This document shows positions 9,731-20,072 of a stretch of 64,000 nt of DNA, in pieces. The notes below the pieces were generated by a model. It was not told the DNA's origin and ran no database searches. It saw only the letters and a list, made by a program, of their open reading frames with translations. Every line of letters starts with the position of its first letter. Within the stretch, counting starts at the first letter, position 1. Source of the DNA: Paracamarosporium sp. OC-R06-R3 (taxonomy: Eukaryota > Ascomycota > Dothideomycetes > Pleosporales > Didymosphaeriaceae); the NCBI GenBank assembly GCA_019828545.1, contig JACVRA010000230.1:4462-68461 (forward strand). The letters run 5' to 3'. The translations under genes were made by a program, and so were the position numbers.

Positions 9731-12028
9731 ATGCGCCTCACGCGAGCGGCGTTGCGCGCCGAGCATGCGCAGCACGCCGACGACGAGACCAACGACGCGT
9801 CGGATCCGCATGTCGACGCCAAAGATCGCGTTCCATTGGGTGAGGTCTCCGCCAACGCTGCCCTCGATCCTGAAGCCACGGACGCCCCGGCTAAGAAGAT
9901 GGCAGTGAAAAAGGGGAAAGCCAAAAGTGCCACCAAGAAGGGCGCAAAGGGGAAAAAAGTGAAAGCTGCGCAAGACGAGGATGTAGGCACGACCGCAGTG
10001 CTGGAGGAGCATCAGGCTGCGAGTGATGCTGCTGTCGCTGAGCTGTCAGATGAACCCACCGCTGGTGCGTGCCAGCAACAATTGCCGAACTGTCTTAAGA
10101 TGCGCTGCTAATTGTGGGGTATAGGTACGGCCCAAGCTCCCTTCAATGACGAGAGACCTGCAAGCCCTGCACCGCGTGCTGCTGTACGCATGACCCGTCG
10201 TCAGTTGGCCAAACAGGAGGAGGACTTCTCCAGGTCGCTTCGTTCGCGCGGACCTCAACCAGAATCAATCGAAGAAGACGTACCTACTGCTGCGCAGGAA
10301 CCTTTGGTATCGGAACTCCAAGACGATTGCAGAGAAAAATCGGAAGAGACTGCTGCTGCACAATCGCAGGCAGAGGCATTCACGCACTCTGGCGAAGAGC
10401 TTGCCGAAGAGAAGAACTTCGCCCTGGAACCGTCCAAAGAACTAAAGATAGAAGCCTCGGAACATCAGGAGCAGAATGTCGCAAAAGCCCAAGAAGACAT
10501 CATATACCCACAGGAGGAAAAGGAGGTGCAAGATATCGTGGTGGAACCAGGCGTTGAAGAGTCAGCGCCCATAGACGCCAATGTCCCCGAGCATGACGTC
10601 GATGCTCCAGACATCGACACTCCTTCTGTTGAAGTGACCGAGCCTGAGCCCAAAATTTTGACCTCCGAAAAACCTTATGAGGAAGACGTAACGTCAACAG
10701 CGAGCCTCACACCTAGCCGGGCTTTGTCACGAAGCTCCTCTAGGTCTACAACTAGAACACCTATGCGTTTAGAAGAGTCTATTAGTGCAATCGACGCACT
10801 TGAGGAAGCTCTCGAGGACGTCGGAAGATCCCTTCCATCATTCGATCAATTGGCTGACGAAAAGTCCCCTAGAAAGGCAAACTTCTCTAGGGCTACAACC
10901 CGGAGTAGAACTCCAAGAAAGTCAGCTGAGAGAACGTCAATGGCACCCAGGGTCTCGAGGAATCCAAGTCTGGCACCCAAATCAATGAAACCTACTGGAT
11001 TATCGAGGGCATCTAGTGTGCGCGCACCTCCCAAAGAGAGAACAGGATCCGGGGAAGTCACGGACTATCTAGCCTCCAAGCGTAGGCCCATCAGCATGAC
11101 CTTTGAACCTCCGCCACCACCGGCAAAGTCGGCTAAAGCCCCCACAACATCGGACTTCCAACTTCCAGGTGAGCGGATAGCTGCAGAGTTGAAGGCTAAG
11201 AAGGAGGAACGGCTCAAGCGAATGGCAGAAGCAGGCCCAGTAAAAGCGCGGCCCATTAGCATGCCTCCGCCTCCTAAGTCTAGCAAACCGCCTACAAAAT
11301 CCGATTTCCAACTTCCAGGTGAAAGGGTAGCTGCGGAGTTGAAAGCTAAGAAGGAAGAACGTCTCAAACGGATGGCTGAGGGGGAGACCACTGCTTCTCG
11401 TCATGCTGTTCTTCCTCCACCGCCAAAATCGTCGAAGCCTCCTACAGTACCCAAATTCCAGCTCCCAGGTGAAAAATTTGCAGCTGAACAGAAGGCGCGG
11501 AAGGAAGAGCGCCTTAAACGCGAAGCAGAAGAAGCCGAAGTCGCGAAGAAGGTTTCTTTCAAAGCCCGCCCAGCACCGGTCTGGAAGTCGACCACCGTTC
11601 ACGTCCGCCAGACCGCGGCAAGCCAAGCACGCGAACATCTAATGAGTAAGGAGAACACGCCTGGCGCGACTATCCAGCCTTTGCAGCGCTCGACTTCTCT
11701 AACCGCTAACAAGCGCGGAAGCATTACGCAGGTACGCTCGGTATCGACGTCGTCGTCAAACCGTAACAGCGTCATTCTAAGTTCTAATGCCGTGAAGCTT
11801 GCTCCTGTAGATGCTGTAGCGCTCAAAAATAAGGGCCGGGAAGTCTTCAATAGAGACAAGCTCGAGAAAGAGGCACGTGACAGGGAGCGCAAGGAAAAGG
11901 AAGACGCGGCGAGGAAGGCGCGTGCTGAGGCTGCTGAGCGAGGGCGTATCGCGAGTAGAGAGTGGGCAAGGAAACAGATGGAGAAGAGGGAGGAGGCTGC
12001 GAGGAGAGCAAGGGAGGGTGCAGCATAG
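9731..12028 (+). CDS. hypothetical repeat-containing coiled-coil protein
   Basis: Two exons (9731-10064, 10125-12028) with a 60-nt intron ending GTATAG and a gctaat branch site give 745 residues. I do not recognise the gene. The N-terminal 110 residues are Ala/Lys-rich with a KKGKAKSATKKGAKGKK basic patch. A long acidic disordered stretch follows, then a Ser/Thr/Arg-rich part with many SRS and RTPR sites. Three tandem modules of about 55 residues come next, each with PPPP(K/A)S(S/A)K(P/A)PT, then FQLPGE and a charged helix ending KKEERLKR or KEERLKR. The last 60 residues are a charged coiled coil. The F-x-x-P-G-E plus charged helix recalls the spacing of TPX2-type microtubule-binding repeats, but that is only a resemblance. 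A cytoskeletal or spindle role is a guess. No membrane segment or signal peptide is present. Confidence 0.82.
11125..11552 (+). repeat. three tandem coding repeats (FQLPGE modules)
   Basis: Three copies of a roughly 160-170 nt unit encode (P)PPPKSSKPPT...FQLPGE...KKEERLKR. Copies 1 and 2 are nearly identical in protein (FQLPGERIAAELKAKKEER against FQLPGERVAAELKAKKEER); copy 3 has diverged (FQLPGEKFAAEQKARKEER). Confidence 0.8.
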
Positions 12029-13827
12029 GTAATTGTTGCTTGTACTTGGGATTTGAATGATCATCGACTCTACGCTGAGTTGTCGGAAGACTGAGACAGA
12101 TGTTCACTGTCGTTTGTGTTTTGGTCAAGCGTGGAGCAATGACGGTGTTCTTTTTCTTTTGGCGTTCTTGACAGTGCTGTCATAAGTGTGGATTTTGGGC
12201 AAACGCTTGGTGTTGGAAATCTGGATACCTTGGGACACGTACCTTGTCTGTGACTCTCTAACTTCTTTTGTAGCTACCGGGGGTTAGAAGTCAAACTCGA
12301 ATTTTAGCTTGGGAGCAAATACAACAAAAGATTACTTGTCGACGGTCCAACAATGGGTCGGTGAGCACTGAGGGTGATAGAAACATATCTGGAGTGTTGT
12401 TTTTGACAAAAATTCGGCGTACGCCTGAGACAAAAAGTGATACAAAAAATGTGATTCCCCTGGGAATCAGCACAAAAAAGAGCGTAGTAAAAAAAAGAGC
12501 AAAAAGATAAAAACATATAAATTTACAACCAGAAAACAACTTACCAACGACAGATACTGTCTTCCGGACTGGACGGGACTTTGTTGATGAATATTGTCTT
12601 ATTGACTTTTCTCTCCTGCTCTTTGGTTTCTCTCTGCCTTGCCTATTGTTTAGTGTTCGGTGTGAAGATAGGAGTCTAGATGCATCATGTTACCCCAGGA
12701 TGGATAGACCAAAGAGGAATTAAACTAGGTTTTGTCACCTGGTTATAGTGCCTGTGTTATCTTGAAGCAAAACTCCACTTTATGAAACGTGCATGGCTGT
12801 TGAGAAACGTACTTGTGTCATGGTTAGTTCGTTGCCATCGTAGTATGACGTAATGCCAGAAAAGAATGCAGGCATTGACGGATAATATGTTCCATTAAAG
12901 CCCAGGCTTGACAGTCTTAATAGTTTGAGAGACTATCAAATAACGTTGACTTAGCATGGACGCCCCAGACCAAGTACTAGGACATAATGCAATGGGTTTC
13001 CCTGTCCATGAAGATACACTCGCAACCTCCGTCTTGAAGTATCGCCTATCTCTACGATCGTCTGAAAACACAAGTAGTCTACATTTTGATCGTTCCGTTG
13101 AAATATTCACATTATCCCTTACTTGCCTCTTTGAGTTTTTGGCCTTTTCTTCAAAATTCCCGAGTAGACATTGATTTTCACAGAATGTTGGAATACGATT
13201 GAGGTCTAGACTTATTGACATTGAATAATATCCTTGGCATTGCATCGAATAGGGAACTATACTGTGAACTTTGTGTTCGTGTCTTGTAACGGCTAGACTC
13301 TCTTTTATCACGCCTAGCTGGTATTGTTTTGTTGAACTCCAAAACAGATCTTGATATATAGATTTGCGATGGACTTATGCCGCAAATCAAGTTTTCGGGG
13401 CCTCCATGATTCTAAGGCTTTTTCGAGTTTGCCGGCCACTCAGAGCTATGACACCACTTATTCATGTCTACGACCATTCCCAGTGGGCTGGCGATTAATG
13501 TACAAAGGTAGTTATGCATATACGCAATTTTGCGACGTTCGTGATTTCAGAATAAATACCTAGATCGAATCTATTTCGCCGTCATGAACATCACATGAGG
13601 CAAATAATAACCTAGGACGACAGGCTCTCAAGGAAGATATCATTAGCCGGTGTAAACATGATCTTCCAGAGCCTTGTCAAAGCTTTTCCTCTTTGACGTC
13701 TAGGTACGAGGCCTTCCTAAAACGTGCTTGAATAGATGACGTTATACACAATACCTATATTATCTCTTTGAAGTCAGAGAGGCAACTGCCCAAAACGTTC
13801 CTCAATAGGGACCTACAACCAATTGGG
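12029..13827. other. gene-poor intergenic stretch
   Basis: About 1.8 kb with only short frames lacking domain features or codon bias. T-rich and A-rich runs occur at 12420-12540. Nothing that could be an RNA gene or transposon was recognised. Confidence 0.6.
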
Positions 13828-13877
13828 GTCCACGAGGTCAGTTCGCCCATGACGCCTTTACCACATTGTCCACGAGG
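13828..13877 (+). promoter_or_regulatory. direct repeat GTCCACGAGG x2 upstream of the pheromone-like gene
   Basis: GTCCACGAGG occurs at 13828-13837 and again at 13868-13877, 40 nt apart start to start, about 140-190 nt before the ATG at 14014. It could be a paired transcription-factor site; no known factor is assigned. Confidence 0.35.
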
Positions 13878-13907
13878 CTATATTGAGCATTTCAAACGCC
13901 GCCTGCG

Positions 13908-13914
13908 TATAAAA
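13908..13914 (+). promoter_or_regulatory. TATA box of the pheromone-like gene
   Basis: TATAAAA lies 106 nt upstream of the ATG, a normal distance for an inducible fungal promoter. It is followed by a leader that becomes A-rich just before the start (aaagaaaaaaac). Confidence 0.55.
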
Positions 13915-14013
13915 TGGATGTACGAGCGACGTTAACTTGATCATCTACTCTCAACACTCATTCGTGCATGTGAGATACCGAAAGAAAAAAACATCCATTC
14001 AAACAAGCTCAAA

Positions 14014-14298
14014 ATGCGTTTCTCTACTGCCATCTTGGCACTCGCTGCCGCTGCGTCTACTTTGGTGGGTGCTGCTCCCGTTGCTGCTCCCGCCGCGAAC
14101 CCTGAAGCGGACCCTGATTTCCACTCCCATTTTCGAAAATTCCCTGGCCAGCCCATTGGCAAGCGTGAGGCTGAGGCCTACCCTGATTTCCACTCCCACT
14201 TCCGGAAGTTTCCTGGCCAACCGATCGGCAAGCGTGAGGCCGATGAAGAGGCCGCACCTGAGGATGTTGCTCCGTTCAAGGATGAGTCTGCCGAGTAA
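14014..14298 (+). CDS. secreted Kex2-processed repeat peptide precursor, alpha-factor pheromone-like
   Basis: An intronless frame of 94 residues. Residues 1-20 form a clear signal peptide (MRFSTAILALAAAASTLVGA). Two copies of PDFHSHFRKFPGQPIG follow (residues 34-49 and 57-72), each ended by KR (50-51 and 73-74) and then EAEA or EADEEA. KR is the Kex2 site and EA dipeptides are Ste13 sites, the architecture of alpha-factor precursors. The released peptide would be about 16-17 residues. Its FPGQP core recalls the GQ-P/C core of ascomycete alpha-pheromones, but the WC...C pair of many of them is absent, so identity as a mating pheromone is inference. Alternatives are another Kex2-processed secreted repeat peptide or a ribosomally made peptide precursor. 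The acidic tail is dispensable-looking. It stands alone, 2 kb from the next gene on the left. Confidence 0.8.
   Translation: MRFSTAILALAAAASTLVGAAPVAAPAANPEADPDFHSHFRKFPGQPIGKREAEAYPDFHSHFRKFPGQPIGKREADEEAAPEDVAPFKDESAE
14113..14172 (+). repeat. peptide repeat copy 1
   Basis: Twenty codons encoding PDFHSHFRKFPGQPIGKREA. Compared with the copy at 14182-14241 there are nine base differences, every one at a synonymous third position. Confidence 0.9.
14182..14241 (+). repeat. peptide repeat copy 2
   Basis: Encodes the same 20 residues as copy 1 (14113-14172), with nine synonymous changes and no replacement change. Confidence 0.9.
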
Positions 14299-15079
14299 GT
14301 TAGCTCTGGGTGCATGGAAAACCTTGAACTGAAGGTTCGTTGACACATGGGAGAATAAGGTGATCGCGCTGTACATCCATCAACTTCATTTCGTACTGTC
14401 GTTTTCTATAGCGATCTTTGTTGTCATGTAGGACAGCACACAGAGATAGACCTTGCAGAATACACCACGAGCATGGTTTTTTTATATGGCCATAACACAT
14501 GTATGAGTGCATGGAGCACTATGATACGTGACGATGAGAATAACCTTGTTATTACTATGCTGTTGTACTTGCACAGGTACCCTCGGCAGTCACACAATTT
14601 GTCTGTGCGATTTTGCATTTGATCTAATTGGAATTTGCTCATGATGAGTATACGGTTCTTAGCCTACCATCAAGCTAGAATTGCTAGGACTTTTGTCTCA
14701 GTCTTGGACTATTATCTGTATGTATGCGGTAGATGAGTGTCCTCCCGTAAGCGATATTAATATGATAGAAGTGGTTGATGATCGAGTTTTTCTTTTCGAG
14801 GGAGTTATTCTTGAACGAGATAAATGTTCAACCACGGTAGATGATGACATGATGGTTGCCAGAGTGTGACAAGGTATACCCGCTTACCTAAGCTGCCGCG
14901 CCCGCCCCAGGCCAACCGCATAGCTTGCGCCCCACGCATCTCTCCGCAGCCACAACTCGAGCTTCCAGACTCAAAACCTCGGTGTCCTAGAAGTCACCTT
15001 CCTCGCTTCGTAACTTCGACCGGTCCAAACTACCACACAACCCTTTAAATCGCCGCTCATACCACGCGAAGCCGCCGCA
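14299..15079. other. intergenic
   Basis: It contains the 3' flank of the pheromone-like gene and the VPS29 promoter. No further gene is recognised; the short frame at 14681-14869 has no support. Confidence 0.6.
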
Positions 15080-15903
15080 ATGGCTTCGCGACTTGTGCTG
15101 GTCCTGGGCGACCTCTTCATACCCGATAGAGCTCCAGTAAGCTTTTGTACACATACGCGCGTGTCGCTAGACCTCACAAGCTTACAGGATGCATAGGACA
15201 TACCCGCCAAGGTACGTTGAGAACCTCAGCAAGCCACCACTCCATTCCCCAAACCTACGAATGCATGTCGCGCAACCTTGAACTCCTTCTGATAGCTCCA
15301 ACCTACAGTTCAAGAAACTCCTCGCTCCGGGAAAGATAGGCCAGATCCTCTGCCTGGGGAACATCACCGACAAAGAGACATATGAGTTCCTCCGTGGCAT
15401 CGCACCCGACCTACAGATCGTAAAAGGCGACTTTGACGTCGAAGCACCGAATCTCGCCCTCTCAAAAGTAGTCACACACGGCAGCTTACGCATAGGCTTC
15501 ACGCACGGGCACACGATAGTACCGCCTGGGGATGGAGACAGTCTGCTCATAGCAGCGCGGCAAATGGATGTGGATATCTTGCTGTGGGGTGGGACACACA
15601 AGTTCGAGGCATATGAGATGGAGGGCAAGTTCTTTGTCAACCCAGGAAGTGCAACGGGAGCTATGACAACGGGGTGGTGGACAGAGGAAGAGGAGCCTGT
15701 GCCGAGTTTTGTACTGATGGATGTGAGTGTCTTTGGTTGCTGAGACGTGGATGTTGCACCGAACAAGATGACTGACAGTGGAGCAGGTGCAAGGGGACGT
15801 TCTCGTGCTGTACGTCTACCAGCTGCGCAAGGACGCAAACGGGGTTGAGAACGTTGCTGTGGAGAAGGTCTCGTTCCGCAAGAATGGCGGTGGGGTCTCA
15901 TAA
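15080..15903 (+). CDS. VPS29: retromer subunit Vps29
   Basis: Four exons, 15080-15136, 15197-15211, 15309-15722 and 15787-15903, join to 200 residues. Vps29 has a metallophosphoesterase fold without activity and acts as a scaffold in the retromer complex for endosome-to-Golgi cargo recycling. Visible family landmarks are LVLVLGDLFIPDRAP, DIPAK, FKKLLAPGKIGQILCLGNI, QIVKGDFD, IGFTHGHTIVPPGD and ILLWGGTHKFEAYE, followed by VNPGSATGA. Exon 2 is only 15 nt and encodes DIPAK; without it the conserved PDRAPDIPAKFKKLL stretch is lost. The nominal catalytic His of true phosphoesterases is replaced in the usual Vps29 way (LFIPDR). The protein is complete and of normal length. Confidence 0.93.
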
Positions 15904-16369
15904 TCGTTTACTAAATCTGGCTTCCTACGGCTCTAGCTATGCATTGCACATGCATACTATACATAGGAATGAAGACTGGAGAGGCAATCCCGTCTATTGT
16001 CGGGGCGGTTTGCAAGGGGTCTCGGCGGCTAGAAGCAGCATCTATGCGGAACGCTACCGTGTGTTTGCGTTTCATTTATTTATCAAGTTACACGACTCGG
16101 TTGCGGCTGAGTTTTACTAGTACCTAGTGAGCATGACATGACATCGGAGAGACGATATGACTATGCATGCCGCCACGTTGGCTCAATTCTCGTGGGCAGG
16201 GTCACTTCGCTTCTCGTCCACCCCACATACTGCGTCTTATGCGCATGAGTTGTGCTACCCGCCGGTGAGCCTTGGTCACACCGTCTCTCAAGCTTTCGCC
16301 TTGCACTGCATCTACAACCCAGGGCGTTACCAGTAAATAGGTCATCCTGGCGTGTGGCAAGATATCCGG
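15904..16369. other. intergenic, convergent 3' flanks
   Basis: It lies between the stop codons of VPS29 (plus) and MET22 (minus). Only 3' UTR sequence is expected here and no feature is seen. Confidence 0.6.
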
Positions 16370-17479
16370 CTAGGCCCTACGAGCCAGCACGGCCTTCACA
16401 GCCTCGTTGACCTTGTCGAACGTCCCCGGCTGGGCAGCGATCATGCCATAGTTCCTGTCGCCTAGTATTCGTCTACCGCGTGAGAAGTCTATAGATCCTC
16501 CATCAATGTCCTTGATGAAGCCCCCTACTTCTTGAAATAGAAGCTGCCCGCCAGCATGGTCCCAGACATGTGTATATCTAGACTTGTCAAGAGGCAATCG
16601 CAACATGACGTCTGTAGCGCCCAGCGTTAGTGCAATGTACTTCATTTGCTGGCTCCAGACCACGGTTCCAGGCCACTTTGCACCGAGTGATTCGGCGACA
16701 GCCTTGTGCTCGGCCTGTGACAGTGATGTCTTGCCGAGCGTACTTTCAATGAAATCCAGATGTTTGTTTTCCTTGCCATCATTGCTGCGCCGGACTTCAA
16801 GCTTGGAGGGTTCTCCAAGATTCTTGCCAAGCATGGTTTGGACGTAGGTGCCGTGACCACGAATGGCAGAGAGCACGACACCGTAGCCCGTCTCGTCAAC
16901 AAGCTCTTCGTGGATTTTGAGGCTGACCAGGTTCTTAGGGTCCAGACGTAGGTTTGGACAGCCAATTACAGCAACCTGTTGCACGCCGTCAACGAGCAAG
17001 CAGAGACAGACTGCATACTGGTTCCCCGTCATGAATGTCGCAGTCCCGTCTACAGGGTCCATGACCCAGACGCGTCCCTTCATCCGAGCGTTGGTGCCGC
17101 GGTCAATAGCATCAAGCATCTCGTGCTTGTTGGCGGGAAACACTAGACCCGCATGGCCATTCTCGTGCTGCTGCACGTCGCTGGAACGAGCTTGTTGCAC
17201 GAGGTGCCAGACGCGTTCTGCGAGGCCTTCGTTCGCCCTGAGCTGGTCGGCGCTCTCTTCGCCGAGAAAGGCGTCGGTTGGGAACGCGGCGTGCAGGGCG
17301 GAGATGATGAGTGCCTGGGAGGCGAAGTCGGCGATGGTGACGGGGGAGTCGTCGGCCTTTGTCTCTGCGGAGACGTTGTTCTGCAGGGAGCGCAGCACCG
17401 ACTTGGTGAGGACCGATGCAGCGTGCACGACACGCAAGGCATGGGCGAGCTCGTCGCGATACGGCGCGTCTGGAGACAT
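16370..17479 (-). CDS. MET22: 3'(2'),5'-bisphosphate nucleotidase (Hal2/Met22)
   Basis: An intronless frame of 369 residues. The enzyme removes the 3' phosphate of PAP and PAPS in the sulfate assimilation pathway and is the lithium/sodium-sensitive target behind the HAL2 salt-tolerance phenotype. The inositol-monophosphatase-fold metal motifs are present: FLGEESADQ, the DPVDGTATF signature, and WDHAGGQLLFQEVGG near the C-terminus. The N-terminus (DSPVTIADFASQALI) also fits. Length is close to the 357 residues known for yeast. No targeting signal is seen, so it is probably cytosolic. Confidence 0.93.
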   Translation of the reverse strand: MSPDAPYRDELAHALRVVHAASVLTKSVLRSLQNNVSAETKADDSPVTIADFASQALIISALHAAFPTDAFLGEESADQLRANEGLAERVWHLVQQARSSDVQQHENGHAGLVFPANKHEMLDAIDRGTNARMKGRVWVMDPVDGTATFMTGNQYAVCLCLLVDGVQQVAVIGCPNLRLDPKNLVSLKIHEELVDETGYGVVLSAIRGHGTYVQTMLGKNLGEPSKLEVRRSNDGKENKHLDFIESTLGKTSLSQAEHKAVAESLGAKWPGTVVWSQQMKYIALTLGATDVMLRLPLDKSRYTHVWDHAGGQLLFQEVGGFIKDIDGGSIDFSRGRRILGDRNYGMIAAQPGTFDKVNEAVKAVLARRA

Positions 17480-20072
17480 GGCGGGCAGGGCGGCTGGGGC
17501 GGGACGGCGGGAGATGGGATGCGTTGTCGTGGCCTGGGGCTGGGGTGTTCAATTGGTGCAATTGGTGTGATGTGACTTTTGAGCCATCGGTAACCGAGCG
17601 TGGTGTTGAAGCCATTGTCGGAGCGGGAAGGGCCGACCCTGCTGCACCAGCCAGCAGTTCCTTCTCCACACGCTGCTCCGAGCGACGAGTGCGGTGGGAC
17701 ATCGCCACACCCAGTCGGCGGAGGGCCTGCTTTATGGTCCTGCCATGTTGCTGGTCGTCGGAGTCCGAGCAGCTCGCAACATGGACGTCGTCCGCCAGCG
17801 AGGCCGCGGCGAATCCTGCCCTCGCCACGCCGAGTCCGGGACGCAATCGAGAGCGATTGATTGCCCTCGTTACACGGCGTCGGCCAGAGCTCCTCTGCTG
17901 GGGGCTCGCACGCACGGAGGACGAAGCAGAATCTCAGGCCGTGTGCCTAGAACGCAGACACGGAGGCCCTCTGCGAGCACGGCACGCGACGCAGCCCCAG
18001 CAGTGAGTGAGCATTCCTCTCCCCGCACCATGGGGAGCTGCTCTCCGGAATACGGCATCGCGACATGCCGCTTGGGCCCATTGGCACGTACCAGAGGATG
18101 CTGTGCGTGCGCGATATTATGCTGGACGGGGCCGTATCTATGCTGCTGGCGCTCTGTCCTCATGGTGGCGCTCCCTCTCTCCGCATGCGATTGTGGGGAA
18201 GCTCAAGCCTCCGGACCCCAAGGCTGCGCCGCCGCTCATTGGCCCGCCGCGCATGAGGCCCTGAGCGTCGCACAATTGCTTGGTCGCCTGTGTAATCAGC
18301 GTGCTATGCGGCACTCTCCGCAAAAGAGGGGTAGGCAGGCGTCCTCGCAGCACTCTGAGATAAGATATATTGCACGTCATGTTCCTGCGCATGGTGGGCC
18401 AGTTCTGGCTCTCCACCACAGCTCGGAAATCTGGAAAAAGCAGCGTGGGGGTCAGCACCTCGTGGCCCGTGCCCTCGATGCAGACGAGGGCGGGCTGCCA
18501 TTGGCCGGCGATATGCAAGTCACTTGAAGGGCGTTTCTTCCCCAGAGCAGCATGCAGCAGTGGCATGGAGCGAGCAAGCATGCCTTCATTTCGTTTGGCC
18601 ATGCAGGAGCCAATGTCGCGTCGCGAGCCAGAATCCGCCGTATCCACCACAGTGCTCGCCCGCAAGCGCCATGGGCAGTACGAACAGCGGTTCTGTGCGT
18701 CGCCAATATTTGCTCGGGCCAGGCACGCTTGCCGAGCATCCAGATTCGAGAAGCGAGCCACCGAGTGCATTGATTGTCTTCGCTCTATCGATTCTGCTTG
18801 TCGCTGCTGCGAGATCTGAGCAGAGGGCGAAGATCGCCACCACGGGAGTCGCGCAAGCAGCGCTTCTGGCAAGTTATCGTGGGAGAGGGAGACGGCCGTG
18901 GAGCTAGATAACGACGCTCGTACTGCTGGATACAGTTCGTGGCTATGCTGCATCGGGCGCCGCTCCAAGGCACTAAGCGCACGAGGCGGGAATCGCGCGT
19001 CTCTGGGCAAACCACAGCGCACAGTGGGAGAGGGAGGGTCGGACTTGGTACGTACTGTTCTGGCACGGCTGCAGGGCTGACACCGTACAGCGCCCTCCAC
19101 GACCGACAGCCCCTGCGCTCAGCGCTTGGCCGCCGTGGGCGCGACGTGATTGGCCTCAGGAATGGGGCAGCGGTGCGGTGGCGAGGCGTTGGCTGCCCTC
19201 GACGCGCACGGCAGCAGCTCTGCGCACGCATGGGGAGACGTGGGCTCATGACCGCTGAAACCGACGTCCTGCTCCCTTTCTCGCCGTGGTCATGCCCGCG
19301 CTGGCAGCTAGCGCGGTACCTACATTTGCGCCGTGGGCCGTCATCTGTCCGGCGCAGGGCAGGCCTGGTGACTAGCGCCGCGCCTGCTCGTCCCCTCTTG
19401 GACATCTCGTCATCCAGGGAAAGGCGTGATGGCGCGTCGCCCTGTGTCACAAGGGAACTGGTCGGCGCCGCAGATCGGCTGATGCGGCCATGACGGTGCC
19501 CCCACGACGCTGCGATTCTGCGGGCGTGCGACGGTAGATCTCTGACGGCAATAGCGCTGGCTGCGGCGAATGGGCGGGCTGCTCTGCTGCGGGATGCTCT
19601 CTGCTGCGTGCTGGCGCTGCTGGCTGCTGCTGGCTGCTGCTGGTGCTGCTGCGGGCTGCGGGCTGCTGAGGGGGCCATGCGTCTGTTGGAGCGTAGCGCG
19701 GGTGCAAGAAAATGGCGGCGCTCGGCCCACCCTACGGTCGAAGTGCGGAGATCCTGGTCTTGCATCCTCGGGTCGAACACGCCCTGTCCATGCTGCAGCC
19801 AGCCCCGCCCTGATAGGCCACCCGCTGCCTCTGTGTGCCTGAGGGTCCGGCATAAAACTATCTCCATCGCCCGCTCCCGTTCTCCACCGACCGACTCACC
19901 ATCCGTGCATCCTCCCGCTCTCCTCTGCAAACACGTCTGACTCTTGTCTATAAACCCCCCGTCCTGCCTAGAACAGCCCTCCTCTTCCTTCTGCTCCCAC
20001 CCACTCACCCTGCCAGCCTCGTCTACTGCTGGCCTCGCTGCTTCATCACACCCTCCGTTCAACACGCACGAC
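17480..20072. other. GC-rich gene-free stretch upstream of the Ecl1-family gene
   Basis: About 2.6 kb of visibly GC-rich DNA. Long open frames occur on both strands, including one of 433 codons, but their translations are Arg/Ala/Ser-rich with no domain. They overlap each other, which is expected of GC-rich noncoding DNA. The last 220 nt before 20073 are pyrimidine-rich (ctcc, cctc, ctgctcc words), like a transcribed leader of a well-expressed fungal gene. Confidence 0.55.
19598..19675. repeat. imperfect GCT/CTG microsatellite
   Basis: Repeated ctgctgg/ctgctgctgg units with interruptions. Confidence 0.7.

Noticed and set aside
17112..17915. Open frame of 267 codons on the minus strand overlapping MET22
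   Set aside because: Frame-shadow of the GC-rich 5' end of MET22; Arg-rich translation without domain.
18138..19100. Open frame of 320 codons on the minus strand
   Set aside because: Low-complexity Arg/Ser-rich translation in GC-rich DNA; overlapping frames on the other strand look equally good.
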